Position numbers and translations under genes: made by a program
Shown here: positions 1 to 6,814 of the stretch, one piece after another
Layout: every line of letters starts with the position of its first letter
Position numbering within the stretch: position 1 is the stretch's first letter
Source of the DNA: Candidatus Nitrosopumilus sp.
GTDB taxonomy: Archaea > Thermoproteota > Nitrososphaeria > Nitrososphaerales > Nitrosopumilaceae
DNA length: 18,817 nt
Assembly (NCBI GenBank): GCA_016784625.1
Contig: JADHUF010000015.1
Location: 1-18,817 of the forward strand
Direction: 5' to 3'
The notes under the pieces: model-generated
Told to the model about the DNA's origin: nothing
The model's input: the letters and a program-made list of their open reading frames with translations, nothing else
Databases searched by the model: none

Positions 1-77
1 TTATATTTTTAAAGCCGTTAAAGGATTGGTTCGCAGATCAATAGTCATTTTGTGAATATTGGTTTGAATCTATAGAG

Positions 78-89
78 GCTTGAACCTTT
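78..89. repeat. 12-bp repeat copy 1 flanking the stress-protein pair
   Basis: GCTTGAACCTTT occurs here and again at 1148-1159. The following ~19 bases are also similar: both copies run into a shared ATAA and end in AAGAT. The two copies bracket the universal stress protein gene pair. I see no gene in 1-191, and this repeat is the only structure I can point to there. Its function is unknown; a regulator site or remnant of a duplicated promoter are possibilities. Confidence 0.4.
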
Positions 90-191
90 CTTAGGGATAA
101 AAAAAGATTCAACTTAGTATCCACGGGGATTCACCTACATTTTGGGGATAATTTTGGACGCAGATAGGAGTGAATTTAATGTTAATTTATG

Positions 192-629
192 TTATAGAAT
201 CAAAATTGGGCAAGATGCATTTCTAAACATATTTTCAACTGTACTATGATAATGTTGTTTTTCATAACGAGAAGAGAGTTTTGTTCTTGTCGTAATTATC
301 AGATCTACATTATGTTGTTTTGCAAACTCAAGAATTTTGGTGGATGGTAGTCCATTTTTAGCAACTTTGGAACTACATAAAACATCATGTTCTTTGGCAA
401 ATTTTTCTAATTTTAGATGTTGTTTTTCTATTAAATTACGTTCTTTTTCAAACTCTTGTTTGCTTGTCTTTGTTTTAAAAAATCCAAATGTTGGTCGTTC
501 TTCCAAACAAGTCAGAATAGTAATTTTTGCATTAATTGATGATGCCATAGATATGGCTTTTCTAAATGCTTTTTCACTACCTGCTGAACCATTGTATGGA
601 ACCAAGATATGCTCAAAAGTTTTAGTCAT
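192..629 (-). CDS. Universal stress protein (UspA family), degenerate nucleotide site
   Basis: A small cytoplasmic UspA-fold protein of 145 aa, the usual single-domain size. It opens with FEHILVPYNGS, the typical first strand and loop of the family, and ends with SCPILIL, the family's last strand. I start it at the ATG at 629 rather than the longer frame start at 662, because that ATG overlaps the upstream gene's TGA as ATGA, which suggests translational coupling. The glycine-rich ATP-binding stretch near the C-terminus (G-x2-G-x9-G-S in ATP-binding members) is not recognisable: the equivalent region is rich in Lys, His and Tyr, and reads HSTVENMF where GSVxxxI is expected. It may therefore bind no ATP, or a different ligand. 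It is second in a two-gene operon with another stress protein, so a heteromeric assembly is possible (inference). Confidence 0.85.
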   Translation of the reverse strand: MTKTFEHILVPYNGSAGSEKAFRKAISMASSINAKITILTCLEERPTFGFFKTKTSKQEFEKERNLIEKQHLKLEKFAKEHDVLCSSKVAKNGLPSTKILEFAKQHNVDLIITTRTKLSSRYEKQHYHSTVENMFRNASCPILIL

Positions 630-1096
630 TTCTTTTCTACATCCAACATTAGGATAGGACAAGAAGTACTTTCAATAATCTTTCTTGAAACACTTCCTAG
701 GGTTAGAAGACTTTTGATTCCTTTGAGTTTTCTTCTTTTTGCCATTACAATCAGATCTATTTTTTGGTTTTTTACAATTTTTAAAATCTCTTCTGCTGGC
801 AATCCTACTACTACTTTCAGATGAGAATCAATTCCATTTTTCTTACATGTTTCTGTTCGTTTAGTCATTTCTTTTTCCATGACTGTTTTCATGTCTTTTG
901 TTATCTGAGCAATTTCTCTTTTGATTTTTGTTGCTTGTGATGCATGAAGAGTAAATACTGGAAGGTGTGGAAAGTCCTCTATCACATGAAGCAGAATTAT
1001 TTTAGATGAGGATGATTTTGCGATATGAATCGCATGTTTAAGTGCTAAATCTCCTGTAGATGTACCTGCATGTGGAACTAATATTGTATCATACAT
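626..1096 (-). CDS. Universal stress protein (UspA family)
   Basis: A 156-aa single-domain UspA-fold protein. It shows the N-terminal YDTILVPHAGTS strand-loop, a predicted long helix around residues 55-80, the conserved VVVGLPAEEIL segment, DLIVMAKR, and the C-terminal GSVSRKIIESTSCPILML block. The nucleotide-loop glycine and GS are partly kept (KGIKSLLTLGS), so ATP binding is more plausible than for its downstream partner. It is first in a two-gene operon, and its TGA overlaps the next gene's ATG. A TATA-like box about 25 bp upstream of the ATG suggests a leaderless mRNA. USPs in archaea are often induced by redox, starvation or oxidative stress, but nothing in the sequence identifies the signal here. 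Confidence 0.9.
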   Translation of the reverse strand: MYDTILVPHAGTSTGDLALKHAIHIAKSSSSKIILLHVIEDFPHLPVFTLHASQATKIKREIAQITKDMKTVMEKEMTKRTETCKKNGIDSHLKVVVGLPAEEILKIVKNQKIDLIVMAKRRKLKGIKSLLTLGSVSRKIIESTSCPILMLDVEKK

Positions 1097-1116
1097 AATT
1101 TGAAAACACTATCTTA

Positions 1117-1125
1117 GTTATTTAA
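1117..1125 (-). promoter_or_regulatory. TATA box of the stress-protein operon
   Basis: Read on the minus strand this is CTTAAATAA. It is centred 25 bp upstream of the ATG at 1096, which places the start of transcription at or next to the ATG and implies a leaderless message. Confidence 0.55.
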
Positions 1126-1147
1126 GATAAGAGGTAATTCCCTAAAA

Positions 1148-1159
1148 GCTTGAACCTTT
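1148..1159. repeat. 12-bp repeat copy 2 flanking the stress-protein pair
   Basis: Second copy of GCTTGAACCTTT (see 78-89). It lies about 23 bp upstream of the TATA-like box of the stress-protein operon, a position where an archaeal activator could bind. The function is inference only. Confidence 0.4.
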
Positions 1160-1214
1160 TCTGGAAATAATTTAAGATACACTTCATAAAAATAAGAACA
1201 TAAGAAGTTCATAT

Positions 1215-1288
1215 GGGCCCACGGGGATTTGAACCCCGGATCTTCGCCGTGTAAGGGCGACGTCATAACCGACCTGGACTATGAGCCC
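1215..1288 (-). tRNA. tRNA-Val(UAC)
   Basis: A 74-nt cloverleaf on the minus strand. The acceptor is GGGCTCA paired with TGGGCCC (one T-G wobble). The anticodon stem TCGCC/GGCGA encloses the loop CTTACAC, giving anticodon TAC (valine). The T loop is the standard TTCAAAT. There is no intron and no encoded CCA. A TATA-like box lies 25-30 bp upstream and a T-rich stretch follows the 3' end. Confidence 0.96.
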
Positions 1289-1310
1289 AAAAACATACCT
1301 TGCTAAAATC

Positions 1311-1319
1311 CATTTAAAC
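1311..1319 (-). promoter_or_regulatory. TATA box of tRNA-Val
   Basis: GTTTAAATG on the minus strand, with its TTTAAA core 25-30 bp upstream of the mature tRNA 5' end. It sits in the 79-bp gap shared with the divergent glycosyltransferase gene. Confidence 0.5.
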
Positions 1320-1367
1320 TTTGAGAAGTGAGAGAATCTAGAAATTTGATAAAAAATCAAGAAATGC

Positions 1368-2399
1368 ATGAAGGTTTATGATTTTTTTTCCAGTCCAATT
1401 GGATTAGGTCATGTAACTAGAGATATTGCAATTGTAAATAATTTTGAAGATATTACAACTAATTTTGTTACAGGAAGTGGAGCTGCAAAAATTCTAAAAA
1501 ATTTAGATTTCAAAGTACAAGATGCATACAATCCACCTTCATTTATTATCCAAAATGGTACACTAAAGAGTACAGCAAAATGGCTATGGAATTATTATCA
1601 ATATTATAAAGATTGTAAAAATATATCACAAAGAATTCTACAAAAAGATAATCCTGATTTGGTAATTAGTGATGAGGATTTTGCAGCATTAACTGTTGCA
1701 CAAGATATGAAAATTCCAAGTATACTTGTTACTGATGTATTAGAGACTAGATTCACCAAAGGATTAGCATCATTGATTGAAAAAAAGATGAATAAATCAA
1801 TGCAGAAAATTATTAAAAAATGTAACATTGTAATTCTTCCTGAGAATGGAGATGATCAAGATAACATCAAAAGAGTTGGTCCAATAGTTAGACAAACAAA
1901 TTTTTCAAGAGAAGAATTACGGAAAAAATTCTCATTTGAGAGAAAAACAATAGTTATCTCAATTGGAGGAACAGATGCAGGGATATTTCTTATTGAAAAG
2001 GCATTAGAATCAATTTCAAAAATAAATCAAGATATCGAAGTTGTTTTAGTATCAGGCCCAGCAATTAGTAAAAAATTTGAAAATGTTAGAAATTTAGGAT
2101 TTGTTGATAATTTGCATGAGTTGATTTTTGCCGCAGATTTATTAATTTCTCTTGCTGGAAAATCAACTATAGATGAGGCGAATGCCTATGGAACACCTGC
2201 AATATTTATTCCCATAAAGAATCATTTTGAACAAGAAGATAATGCAAGAGAACTAGGATTTGTTTTTGATGATATCAATAGGCTTGATGTATTAATTTTA
2301 GAAAAACTTGAAGAAGATAGAAATCAAGTAAATACAGATGGTGCAAAAAAAGCATCAGATATTATAAAAAAATTGATGAATGAGCAATCAAATGCTTAA
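1368..2399 (+). CDS. MurG-like GT-B glycosyltransferase (GT28 C-terminal type)
   Basis: A 343-aa protein with the two-lobed GT-B layout. The N-terminal lobe starts with a glycine-rich loop, SPIGLGHVTRD (residues 9-19), the counterpart of the GTGGH loop of MurG. The C-terminal lobe begins near ISIGGTDAG (199-207) and has AADLLISLAGKSTIDEA (256-272) followed by a GTPAIFIP strand and NHFEQEDNA (286-294). These match the UDP-sugar-binding region of MurG and archaeal homologues. It is predicted soluble or peripheral on the membrane. The acceptor cannot be read from sequence; a role in surface glycan, glycolipid or protein glycosylation is inference. The gene is divergent from tRNA-Val. The ATG at 1368 lies close behind an AT-rich promoter-like stretch, so the mRNA is probably leaderless. 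The downstream aspartate kinase begins 30 bp later. Confidence 0.8.
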   Translation: MKVYDFFSSPIGLGHVTRDIAIVNNFEDITTNFVTGSGAAKILKNLDFKVQDAYNPPSFIIQNGTLKSTAKWLWNYYQYYKDCKNISQRILQKDNPDLVISDEDFAALTVAQDMKIPSILVTDVLETRFTKGLASLIEKKMNKSMQKIIKKCNIVILPENGDDQDNIKRVGPIVRQTNFSREELRKKFSFERKTIVISIGGTDAGIFLIEKALESISKINQDIEVVLVSGPAISKKFENVRNLGFVDNLHELIFAADLLISLAGKSTIDEANAYGTPAIFIPIKNHFEQEDNARELGFVFDDINRLDVLILEKLEEDRNQVNTDGAKKASDIIKKLMNEQSNA

Positions 2400-2429
2400 T
2401 AGATGGCCATTTAGGTTTGATAAGGTACC

Positions 2430-3848
2430 ATGACCAAGTTAGTAATAGTCAAGTTTGGTGGAAGTGCAATAGGCTCAAATGGAGAATCTATTTCAGAAAT
2501 TGTTAAGCGAATTAATGATTTAAAAAAAGATTCCAAAGTAATTGCAGTTTTTTCAGCTCCACTAACTATGCATAATGAAAAAACTCGTTCTTTGACGGAT
2601 ATTATTTTAGAGCAAGGCAAAAATGCAGAAAAAGGAATTACTCCTTCATTAGACATTGTAAAATTAACTTATCAAAAAATTCTGGAAATGGTAAATTCAG
2701 AAAATAAAGAAGAATGTAAAAATATTATTAATTTACACCTAGAAAAAGCACAAAAAGCGCTAGATGAAGCATTTGCAAGTAAAGAATTTGCTGATGAGGT
2801 ACGCTCAAGAGCATTGGCATTTTCAGGAGAAATATTGATGTCACACGTAATGAACTACATTCTAAGAAGTGATGGCATAAAGGCAGATGCTGTAAGATTT
2901 GATGATTGGCCAATTATTACAGATAACAACATAGAATCGACAAATTTTCTCACATCAGAATCCAGAGAAAAGATGGGCAAAATAACAGAACTAGTAGAAG
3001 AAAATCAAGTAGTAGTAATTGGAGGATTTATTGGAAAAACAGTAGACAATGTTACAACTACATATGAAAGAGGAGGCTCAGATAGAACAGCAGCAAATCT
3101 AGGGATTTTATTTTATAAAAAATATGAAACTAGTATAGACTTTGAAAAAGATAGTGCAGTAGTTTCTGCTGATCCAAAAATTGTAGAATCTGGATTAAGT
3201 GATGTAATTCAATTATCATATAATGAAGCTAGATTAGCAGGAATGTTTGGAATGAAAATTTTAGATCCTATTGCAATAAAAGAAATTGTAGAAAATGGAA
3301 TAGATATGCCAATTACTATTACAAATATGAATAATCCAGAAAAAATAACTATGATAAAGAGAATGCCAGATGAACAAAAAGATCACCCGATTAAGATAGT
3401 TACAGGAAAAGGAAATTGTGCTATTTTCAGAATTGAAACAAGTTGCATTCAAAAATTATTAACATCATTAGAAAAAGACAAACGCTACAGTGAGTTTGTA
3501 ATTTTATCACCATTTACAAAAGATGGAATTGAGTTTTCTAGAATATTATTTCTGGATGGAGATTATGTTAAAAGAAATGAAAAATATTTGTTAGGATTTG
3601 ATTCTCTTGCTACAATTACATACAACAGAGGAGTAATTACATTAATTGGTGATGAGATGTGGAGAGTTCAACAAGTTGCTTCAAAAACTAGTGCAAAGAT
3701 TGGTGAGTCAGGATTAAACATTCTGAATATGGATGCACAAGAAGAGACTTCACGAATAATTATTGTGGTAGAAGATGCAAAAGACAACATAAGTAAAGCC
3801 ATTAATGCAATACACAAGGAAATTTTAGAAATTAATTTTATTAAATGA
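2430..3848 (+). CDS. lysC: Aspartate kinase with C-terminal ACT domains
   Basis: Aspartate kinase phosphorylates aspartate to aspartyl phosphate, the first step towards threonine, methionine and (in organisms that use it) lysine. The 472-aa protein has the amino-acid-kinase start VKFGGSAIGSNG (residues 7-18; KFGG binds phosphate), the TTYERGGSDRTAANL motif (210-224), and SADPKIV (246-252) with the ADP-contacting aspartate. The region usually reading WTDVDGVY is diverged (SIDFEKDSAVV), but the frame is intact. Residues about 330-470 look like two ACT regulatory domains, so feedback control by an end-product amino acid is likely. Its length fits monofunctional kinases of about 450-470 aa. It is followed directly by the structured element at 3847-3948, which could be part of its 3' UTR. 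Confidence 0.88.
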   Translation: MTKLVIVKFGGSAIGSNGESISEIVKRINDLKKDSKVIAVFSAPLTMHNEKTRSLTDIILEQGKNAEKGITPSLDIVKLTYQKILEMVNSENKEECKNIINLHLEKAQKALDEAFASKEFADEVRSRALAFSGEILMSHVMNYILRSDGIKADAVRFDDWPIITDNNIESTNFLTSESREKMGKITELVEENQVVVIGGFIGKTVDNVTTTYERGGSDRTAANLGILFYKKYETSIDFEKDSAVVSADPKIVESGLSDVIQLSYNEARLAGMFGMKILDPIAIKEIVENGIDMPITITNMNNPEKITMIKRMPDEQKDHPIKIVTGKGNCAIFRIETSCIQKLLTSLEKDKRYSEFVILSPFTKDGIEFSRILFLDGDYVKRNEKYLLGFDSLATITYNRGVITLIGDEMWRVQQVASKTSAKIGESGLNILNMDAQEETSRIIIVVEDAKDNISKAINAIHKEILEINFIK

Positions 3849-3948
3849 AAAGAGTGGCGTTACGGGCTTTCACCTGTAAACCGCCATCATGGGTTTGTTC
3901 TTGGACCATTATCTAGATTCAGTCCGGCGTTACCCAAAACACGCGATA
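3847..3948. ncRNA. Candidate structured RNA, strand unresolved
   Basis: A roughly 50% GC block in an otherwise AT-rich intergenic gap between convergent genes. Read on the plus strand, hairpin 1 pairs 3856-3866 with 3873-3885 (GGCG/CGCC and TTACGGG/CCTGTAA, loop CTTTCA, AC bulge). Hairpin 2 pairs 3890-3894 with 3932-3936 (TGGGT/ACCCA) and 3901-3906 with 3922-3927, with an internal loop between them and an ACA at 3939-3941. The plus strand folds slightly better, because some pairs are G-U there and would be A-C on the other strand. The minus strand has better transcription signals: a TATA-like CTAAATACTT at 3966-3975 about 25 bp upstream, and TTTT at 3850-3847. It has no tRNA T loop and no 5S or SRP signature that I recognise. 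Confidence 0.4.
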
Positions 3949-3965
3949 CTATATGTTAGAATTTC

Positions 3966-3975
3966 AAGTATTTAG
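3966..3975 (-). promoter_or_regulatory. TATA-like box upstream of the candidate RNA
   Basis: CTAAATACTT on the minus strand. It lies downstream of the small membrane protein gene and would place a transcription start near 3945, at the edge of the GC-rich hairpin block. It is a plausible independent promoter for a minus-strand RNA. Confidence 0.35.
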
Positions 3976-3979
3976 AGCT

Positions 3980-3993
3980 GATCTATATAGATC
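3980..3993. repeat. Perfect 14-bp palindrome
   Basis: GATCTATATAGATC is exactly self-complementary. It lies 3 bp past the stop codon of the small membrane protein gene (3997-4203, minus) and 4 bp from the TATA-like box at 3966-3975. It could be an operator for a dimeric regulator or a very short hairpin; nothing else in the sequence decides this. Confidence 0.5.
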
Positions 3994-3996
3994 GCA

Positions 3997-4203
3997 TTAT
4001 ACACGCTCAGCGGCATACCAAAGAACTATTCCAATTCCAATTAGGGCATACCACTTGAAGTTTCTTTTATTCATGAAAATATTTGCTGAGGCTAATTCCT
4101 CATCTTTGTATGTAGTCAAACGAATTTTTCTCATTTCAAATGCCTGTCCAACTAAGCCTATTACAAGAAGAGTAATTGCAGAAAAACCTAGAATCCATTC
4201 CAT
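3997..4203 (-). CDS. Small two-helix membrane protein
   Basis: A 68-aa protein of unrecognised family. It has two hydrophobic segments (about residues 4-21 and 51-65) separated by a charged loop rich in Lys, Arg, Asp and Glu. The basic cluster after helix 1 (MRKIRLTTYKDE) would favour an inside location for the loop. The gene is divergent from the branched-chain aminotransferase, and the ~90-bp gap between them holds promoter elements for both directions. No function can be assigned. I consider it real because it carries a well-formed hairpin-type membrane topology and its reading frame is not a shadow of a larger gene. Confidence 0.6.
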   Translation of the reverse strand: MEWILGFSAITLLVIGLVGQAFEMRKIRLTTYKDEELASANIFMNKRNFKWYALIGIGIVLWYAAERV

Positions 4204-4262
4204 ACTAGAATTTGTTGTTTGTCTGATATGTAGTTTACAAATTTAGAACATCAAAAAATAAT

Positions 4263-4272
4263 TCTTTAAATT
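4263..4272 (+). promoter_or_regulatory. TATA box of ilvE
   Basis: CTTTAAATTA lies about 25 bp upstream of the ATG at 4295, placing transcription start at about the ATG (leaderless). Confidence 0.5.
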
Positions 4273-4294
4273 AGTAGAGTTTTTTCCCTCTCCT

Positions 4295-5209
4295 ATGAAA
4301 GAGACTGGTAAAATATGGATGAATGGAAAATTAGTACCATTCAAAGATGCCAAAGTTCATGTATTAACTCATGCATTACATTATTCTACATCAATTTTTG
4401 AAGGAATTAGATGTTATAACACACCAAATGGTTCTGCAGTATTTAGATTGCAAGAACATAATGATCGATTCTTTAAATCTGCAAAATTATATTCAATGAA
4501 AATGCAGTTCTCAAAAAAACAAATTTCAGATGCTATATTAAAAACTGTAAAGTCAAGTGGACTCAAAGAATGTTACATTAGACCATTAGCATATTATGGT
4601 TATGGAACAATGGGACTAACTCCTACTGAAAATAAAGTAGATGTTTCAATTGCATGTTGGGCATGGAAGATGGGGGAATCTAAAGCAGGTAAATTCTCTG
4701 GAGCAAAATGTAAAGTATCAAGTTGGACAAAAATTGATTCAAGATCTCAACCAATGCAAGCAAAAGCAGCAGCAAATTATTCAAACGCAGCACTTGCAAG
4801 AATGGAAGCATTGGAAAATGGATATGATGAAGCAATTATGTTAAATTCATTTGGAAAGATTGCAGAAGGAAGCGCTGAAAATATCTTCATCATAAAAGAT
4901 GATATTATTCAAACACCTCCTCTGTCTGCAGGTGGGCTAGAGGGAATTACTAGAGATAGCATAATCCAAATTATTGAAGAAAATGGAGGATTTGTAATTG
5001 AGCGAGATTTAGAAAGAGATGACCTCTACACAGCTGATGAAATTTTCATGACAGGTACTGCTGCTGAGGTAAAATCAGTAACGCAGATAGACAAAATGAA
5101 GATTGGAAATGGTAAGATGGGAACCATCACAAAAGCATTACAAAAATCATTTACAGATGTAACAATGGGCAAAGATAAGAGATTCTTACCATGGTTGACA
5201 TTTATCTAA
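4295..5209 (+). CDS. ilvE: Branched-chain amino acid aminotransferase
   Basis: A class IV (fold type IV) PLP enzyme that interconverts Val, Leu and Ile with their 2-oxo acids using glutamate/2-oxoglutarate. The 304-aa length matches bacterial IlvE. Motifs in order: KVHVLTHALHYSTSIFEGIRCY (residues 20-41), the RLQEHNDRFFKSAKL segment, MQAKAAANYSNAALA with the PLP-linking lysine at K157, KIAEGSAENIFII (188-200) with the PLP-nitrogen-binding glutamate E191, GITRDSII, and EIFMTGTAAEV near the C-terminus. It is probably cytoplasmic and transcribed on its own: a TATA box sits just upstream and a T6 run follows the stop. D-amino acid aminotransferase and aminodeoxychorismate lyase share the fold, but the STSIFEGIR and GTAAEV blocks favour IlvE. 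Confidence 0.93.
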   Translation: MKETGKIWMNGKLVPFKDAKVHVLTHALHYSTSIFEGIRCYNTPNGSAVFRLQEHNDRFFKSAKLYSMKMQFSKKQISDAILKTVKSSGLKECYIRPLAYYGYGTMGLTPTENKVDVSIACWAWKMGESKAGKFSGAKCKVSSWTKIDSRSQPMQAKAAANYSNAALARMEALENGYDEAIMLNSFGKIAEGSAENIFIIKDDIIQTPPLSAGGLEGITRDSIIQIIEENGGFVIERDLERDDLYTADEIFMTGTAAEVKSVTQIDKMKIGNGKMGTITKALQKSFTDVTMGKDKRFLPWLTFI

Positions 5210-5220
5210 TTTTCACGAGG

Positions 5221-5226
5221 TTTTTT
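5221..5226 (+). terminator. Oligo-T terminator after ilvE
   Basis: A T6 run 11 bp after the ilvE stop. Archaeal RNA polymerase terminates at such U-rich stretches without needing a hairpin. Confidence 0.4.
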
Positions 5227-5249
5227 ACCCACAAAAATGATTAAAGATT

Positions 5250-5411
5250 ATGGATTCATGTGCTACTGGTGATACTCAAGAAATCTGCTGGTTTTGCAGA
5301 AAAGGACGCCATGAAGACTGTATGAAAGAGATTCCAACGCAAGGAAAATCAGATGGGCCAGATGATTGTACATTTGATACAAAGCTCATTTCATGCAAGT
5401 GTCAGCATTAA
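5250..5411 (+). CDS. 53-aa Cys-rich microprotein, probable metal binder
   Basis: An open frame of 53 codons from the ATG at 5250 to the TAA at 5409, filling most of the gap between ilvE and the methyltransferase. It has seven cysteines and two histidines. The core is CWFCRKGRHEDC (residues 13-24, CxxC-x7-C with a His inside), and it ends in CKCQH. The arrangement suggests a zinc (or other metal) site made of CxxC plus C-terminal Cys/His. It has no hydrophobic segment, so it is probably cytoplasmic. I do not recognise a named family. The cysteine spacing, the high fraction of metal-ligand residues, and the fit between neighbouring genes make chance unlikely. Confidence 0.65.
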   Translation: MDSCATGDTQEICWFCRKGRHEDCMKEIPTQGKSDGPDDCTFDTKLISCKCQH

Positions 5412-5449
5412 ACAATTAGTATCAAATACAGCTATGTTTGAAAAATTCT

Positions 5450-6004
5450 ATGAATTACAATAAAGAATTTTGGGATAAATACGCAGATAAAAATGAAATA
5501 AAATACAATGAAGAGTTTTCAAAATATACAAGAGATTTAGCTACTTCTTTGCACTGCACAAGTGTTCTAGAAATTGGATGTGGAACTGGAATTGATTTAA
5601 GATTATTTCCAGATACATTTCAAATTCATGGAATTGATCTAAATGACCATGCATTAGATATAGCAAAAGAAAAACTTCCCATTGCAAATTTTAAGAATGG
5701 AGATATCACTAATTTACCATTTGAGGATTCCTCAATAGACTTTGTTTTTACACATGGATTATTGAATTATTTAGATGATGACACATTAGAAAAAGGAGTT
5801 GCAGAAATGTATAGAGTCGCTGGAAAATACATAATGAATTGTGAGGAATTTGAAGAAACAGAAAAACAGATTGATGAGAATCACAAATATCGTAATATGT
5901 TAAAAAGATGGTCAAATTATAAAGTAAGAATTGTGAGTAATGTCGATATGCATGAAGACATAGAACCTGATAAAAACAGATTTACTCTGTTAAAAAAACT
6001 GTAA
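5450..6004 (+). CDS. SAM-dependent methyltransferase (class I)
   Basis: A 184-aa Rossmann-type methyltransferase. Motif I is VLEIGCGTGIDLR, the glycine-rich SAM loop. Motif II is HGIDLNDHAL, with an acidic residue for the ribose. Next come NGDITNLPFEDSSIDFVFTHGLLNYLDDD (motifs III-IV) and EMYRVAGKYIM (motif V). The N-terminal YNKEFWDKYADKNE resembles the start of small methyltransferases of the type 11 / sugar-biosynthesis-associated group, but the substrate cannot be read. A TTG-initiated frame begins 12 bp earlier at 5438. I prefer the ATG at 5450 because a TATA-like CAAATACA lies about 24 bp upstream, giving a leaderless message. The DsbA-like gene follows after 8 bp, so the two are probably co-transcribed. 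Confidence 0.82.
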   Translation: MNYNKEFWDKYADKNEIKYNEEFSKYTRDLATSLHCTSVLEIGCGTGIDLRLFPDTFQIHGIDLNDHALDIAKEKLPIANFKNGDITNLPFEDSSIDFVFTHGLLNYLDDDTLEKGVAEMYRVAGKYIMNCEEFEETEKQIDENHKYRNMLKRWSNYKVRIVSNVDMHEDIEPDKNRFTLLKKL

Positions 6005-6012
6005 AGAAAAGC

Positions 6013-6696
6013 ATGGCAAGAAAAAAGGAGTCATCTGGTAATTCCAAGGCAAAATTTGCCATTGCAGGCATAATTGTAGTAGTAATTATTGGAATTTTCT
6101 TTTTTGCATTAAATAATGAATCAAATGTAGATGAATCAGAAACATCAATACTTGATACATTAAATGGTTCTCCACTGCTTGGCTCTTCTGATGCATCTGT
6201 AAAAATAATTGAATTTGGAGACTATCAGTGTCCATTTTGTAAGAGATGGAATCAAGACACAAAGCCATTGATTGAGGAAAACTACATCAACACAGGTAAG
6301 GTCAATTTGGTTTATGTTGATTTTGCAATTATTGGTGATGATTCAAAGACAGTTCATGAAGGAAGTTACTGTGCAGATGATCAAGGATTGTATTGGCAAT
6401 ATCATGACTTTGTCTATACCAATCAAGGTCATGAAAATGATGGTTGGGCCAATGCAGAAAATTTGAAAACTTTAGTTTCCGGACTTGATGGACTTGATGT
6501 TGATTCTTTTAAAGAATGTCTTGATTCTAAAAAATACAAAGGGAAAATACAAGATAATATTATAACTTCACATAGAACTGGTGCTCAATCTACTCCTTCA
6601 TTTATCATAGTTGGTCCTAATGACTTTATTTCATTAAAAGGTGCACAGCCATACGATGCTTTCTCAAAGGCAATCGATGTCTTGCTTGTAAATTAA
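6013..6696 (+). CDS. Membrane-anchored DsbA-like thiol-disulfide oxidoreductase
   Basis: A 227-aa protein with a basic N-terminus (MARKKESSGNSKAK), one membrane helix (about residues 15-33), and a thioredoxin-fold domain facing outside. The active site is CPFC (73-76) in the context EFGDYQCPFCKRW. The cis-proline is at T194-P195 (STPSFIIV). C120 and C169 could form a second disulfide, as in several DsbA/DsbG-like proteins. The likely job is forming or isomerising disulfides in extracytoplasmic proteins such as the copper proteins encoded nearby (inference). Such proteins are numerous in ammonia-oxidising archaea. The start ATG is 8 bp after the methyltransferase stop, indicating an operon. 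The 3' end overlaps the convergent zinc-ribbon gene by 4 bp. Confidence 0.9.
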   Translation: MARKKESSGNSKAKFAIAGIIVVVIIGIFFFALNNESNVDESETSILDTLNGSPLLGSSDASVKIIEFGDYQCPFCKRWNQDTKPLIEENYINTGKVNLVYVDFAIIGDDSKTVHEGSYCADDQGLYWQYHDFVYTNQGHENDGWANAENLKTLVSGLDGLDVDSFKECLDSKKYKGKIQDNIITSHRTGAQSTPSFIIVGPNDFISLKGAQPYDAFSKAIDVLLVN

Positions 6697-6794
6697 TCTG
6701 GATCATCTCGTCCACTATCTCGTCCACAATGAGGACAGACTCTTTGATTTTGCCATAATTCTTTCCCACAATTTCTACATGATTGAGGTTTCAT
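6693..6794 (-). CDS. 33-aa zinc-ribbon microprotein
   Basis: A 33-codon minus-strand frame encoding a compact zinc ribbon: CRNCGKELW (CxxC) followed after 13 residues by CPHCGRD (CxxC), then an acidic tail. The C-x2-C-x13-C-x2-C spacing and the CG knuckles are classic for zinc-ribbon domains of the kind fused to many archaeal proteins. A TATA-like box CTTAAATTT is centred 25 bp upstream of the ATG, supporting an independent leaderless transcript. Its stop codon overlaps that of the convergent DsbA-like gene. Function unknown; nucleic-acid or protein binding is typical for such ribbons. Confidence 0.72.
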   Translation of the reverse strand: MKPQSCRNCGKELWQNQRVCPHCGRDSGRDDPD

Positions 6795-6814
6795 AAAACA
6801 ATTACAACAATATG

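Noticed and set aside
1..191. Small coding gene at the left edge
   Set aside because: Only 14-15 codon frames are open, including one behind an AGGAG that runs antisense into the stress protein gene.
337..657. 106-codon plus-strand frame
   Set aside because: Fully antisense to the downstream universal stress protein gene, with no promoter or motif of its own.
3847..3948. tRNA, H/ACA or C/D guide RNA, or cobalamin riboswitch identity for the hairpin block
   Set aside because: There is no T loop. The ACA after hairpin 2 is suggestive, but no kink-turn or good guide pocket is visible. On the minus strand an AUGAUGG and a CUGA are in the wrong order for a C/D RNA. The GGUGAAAGCC stretch lacks the rest of a cobalamin aptamer.
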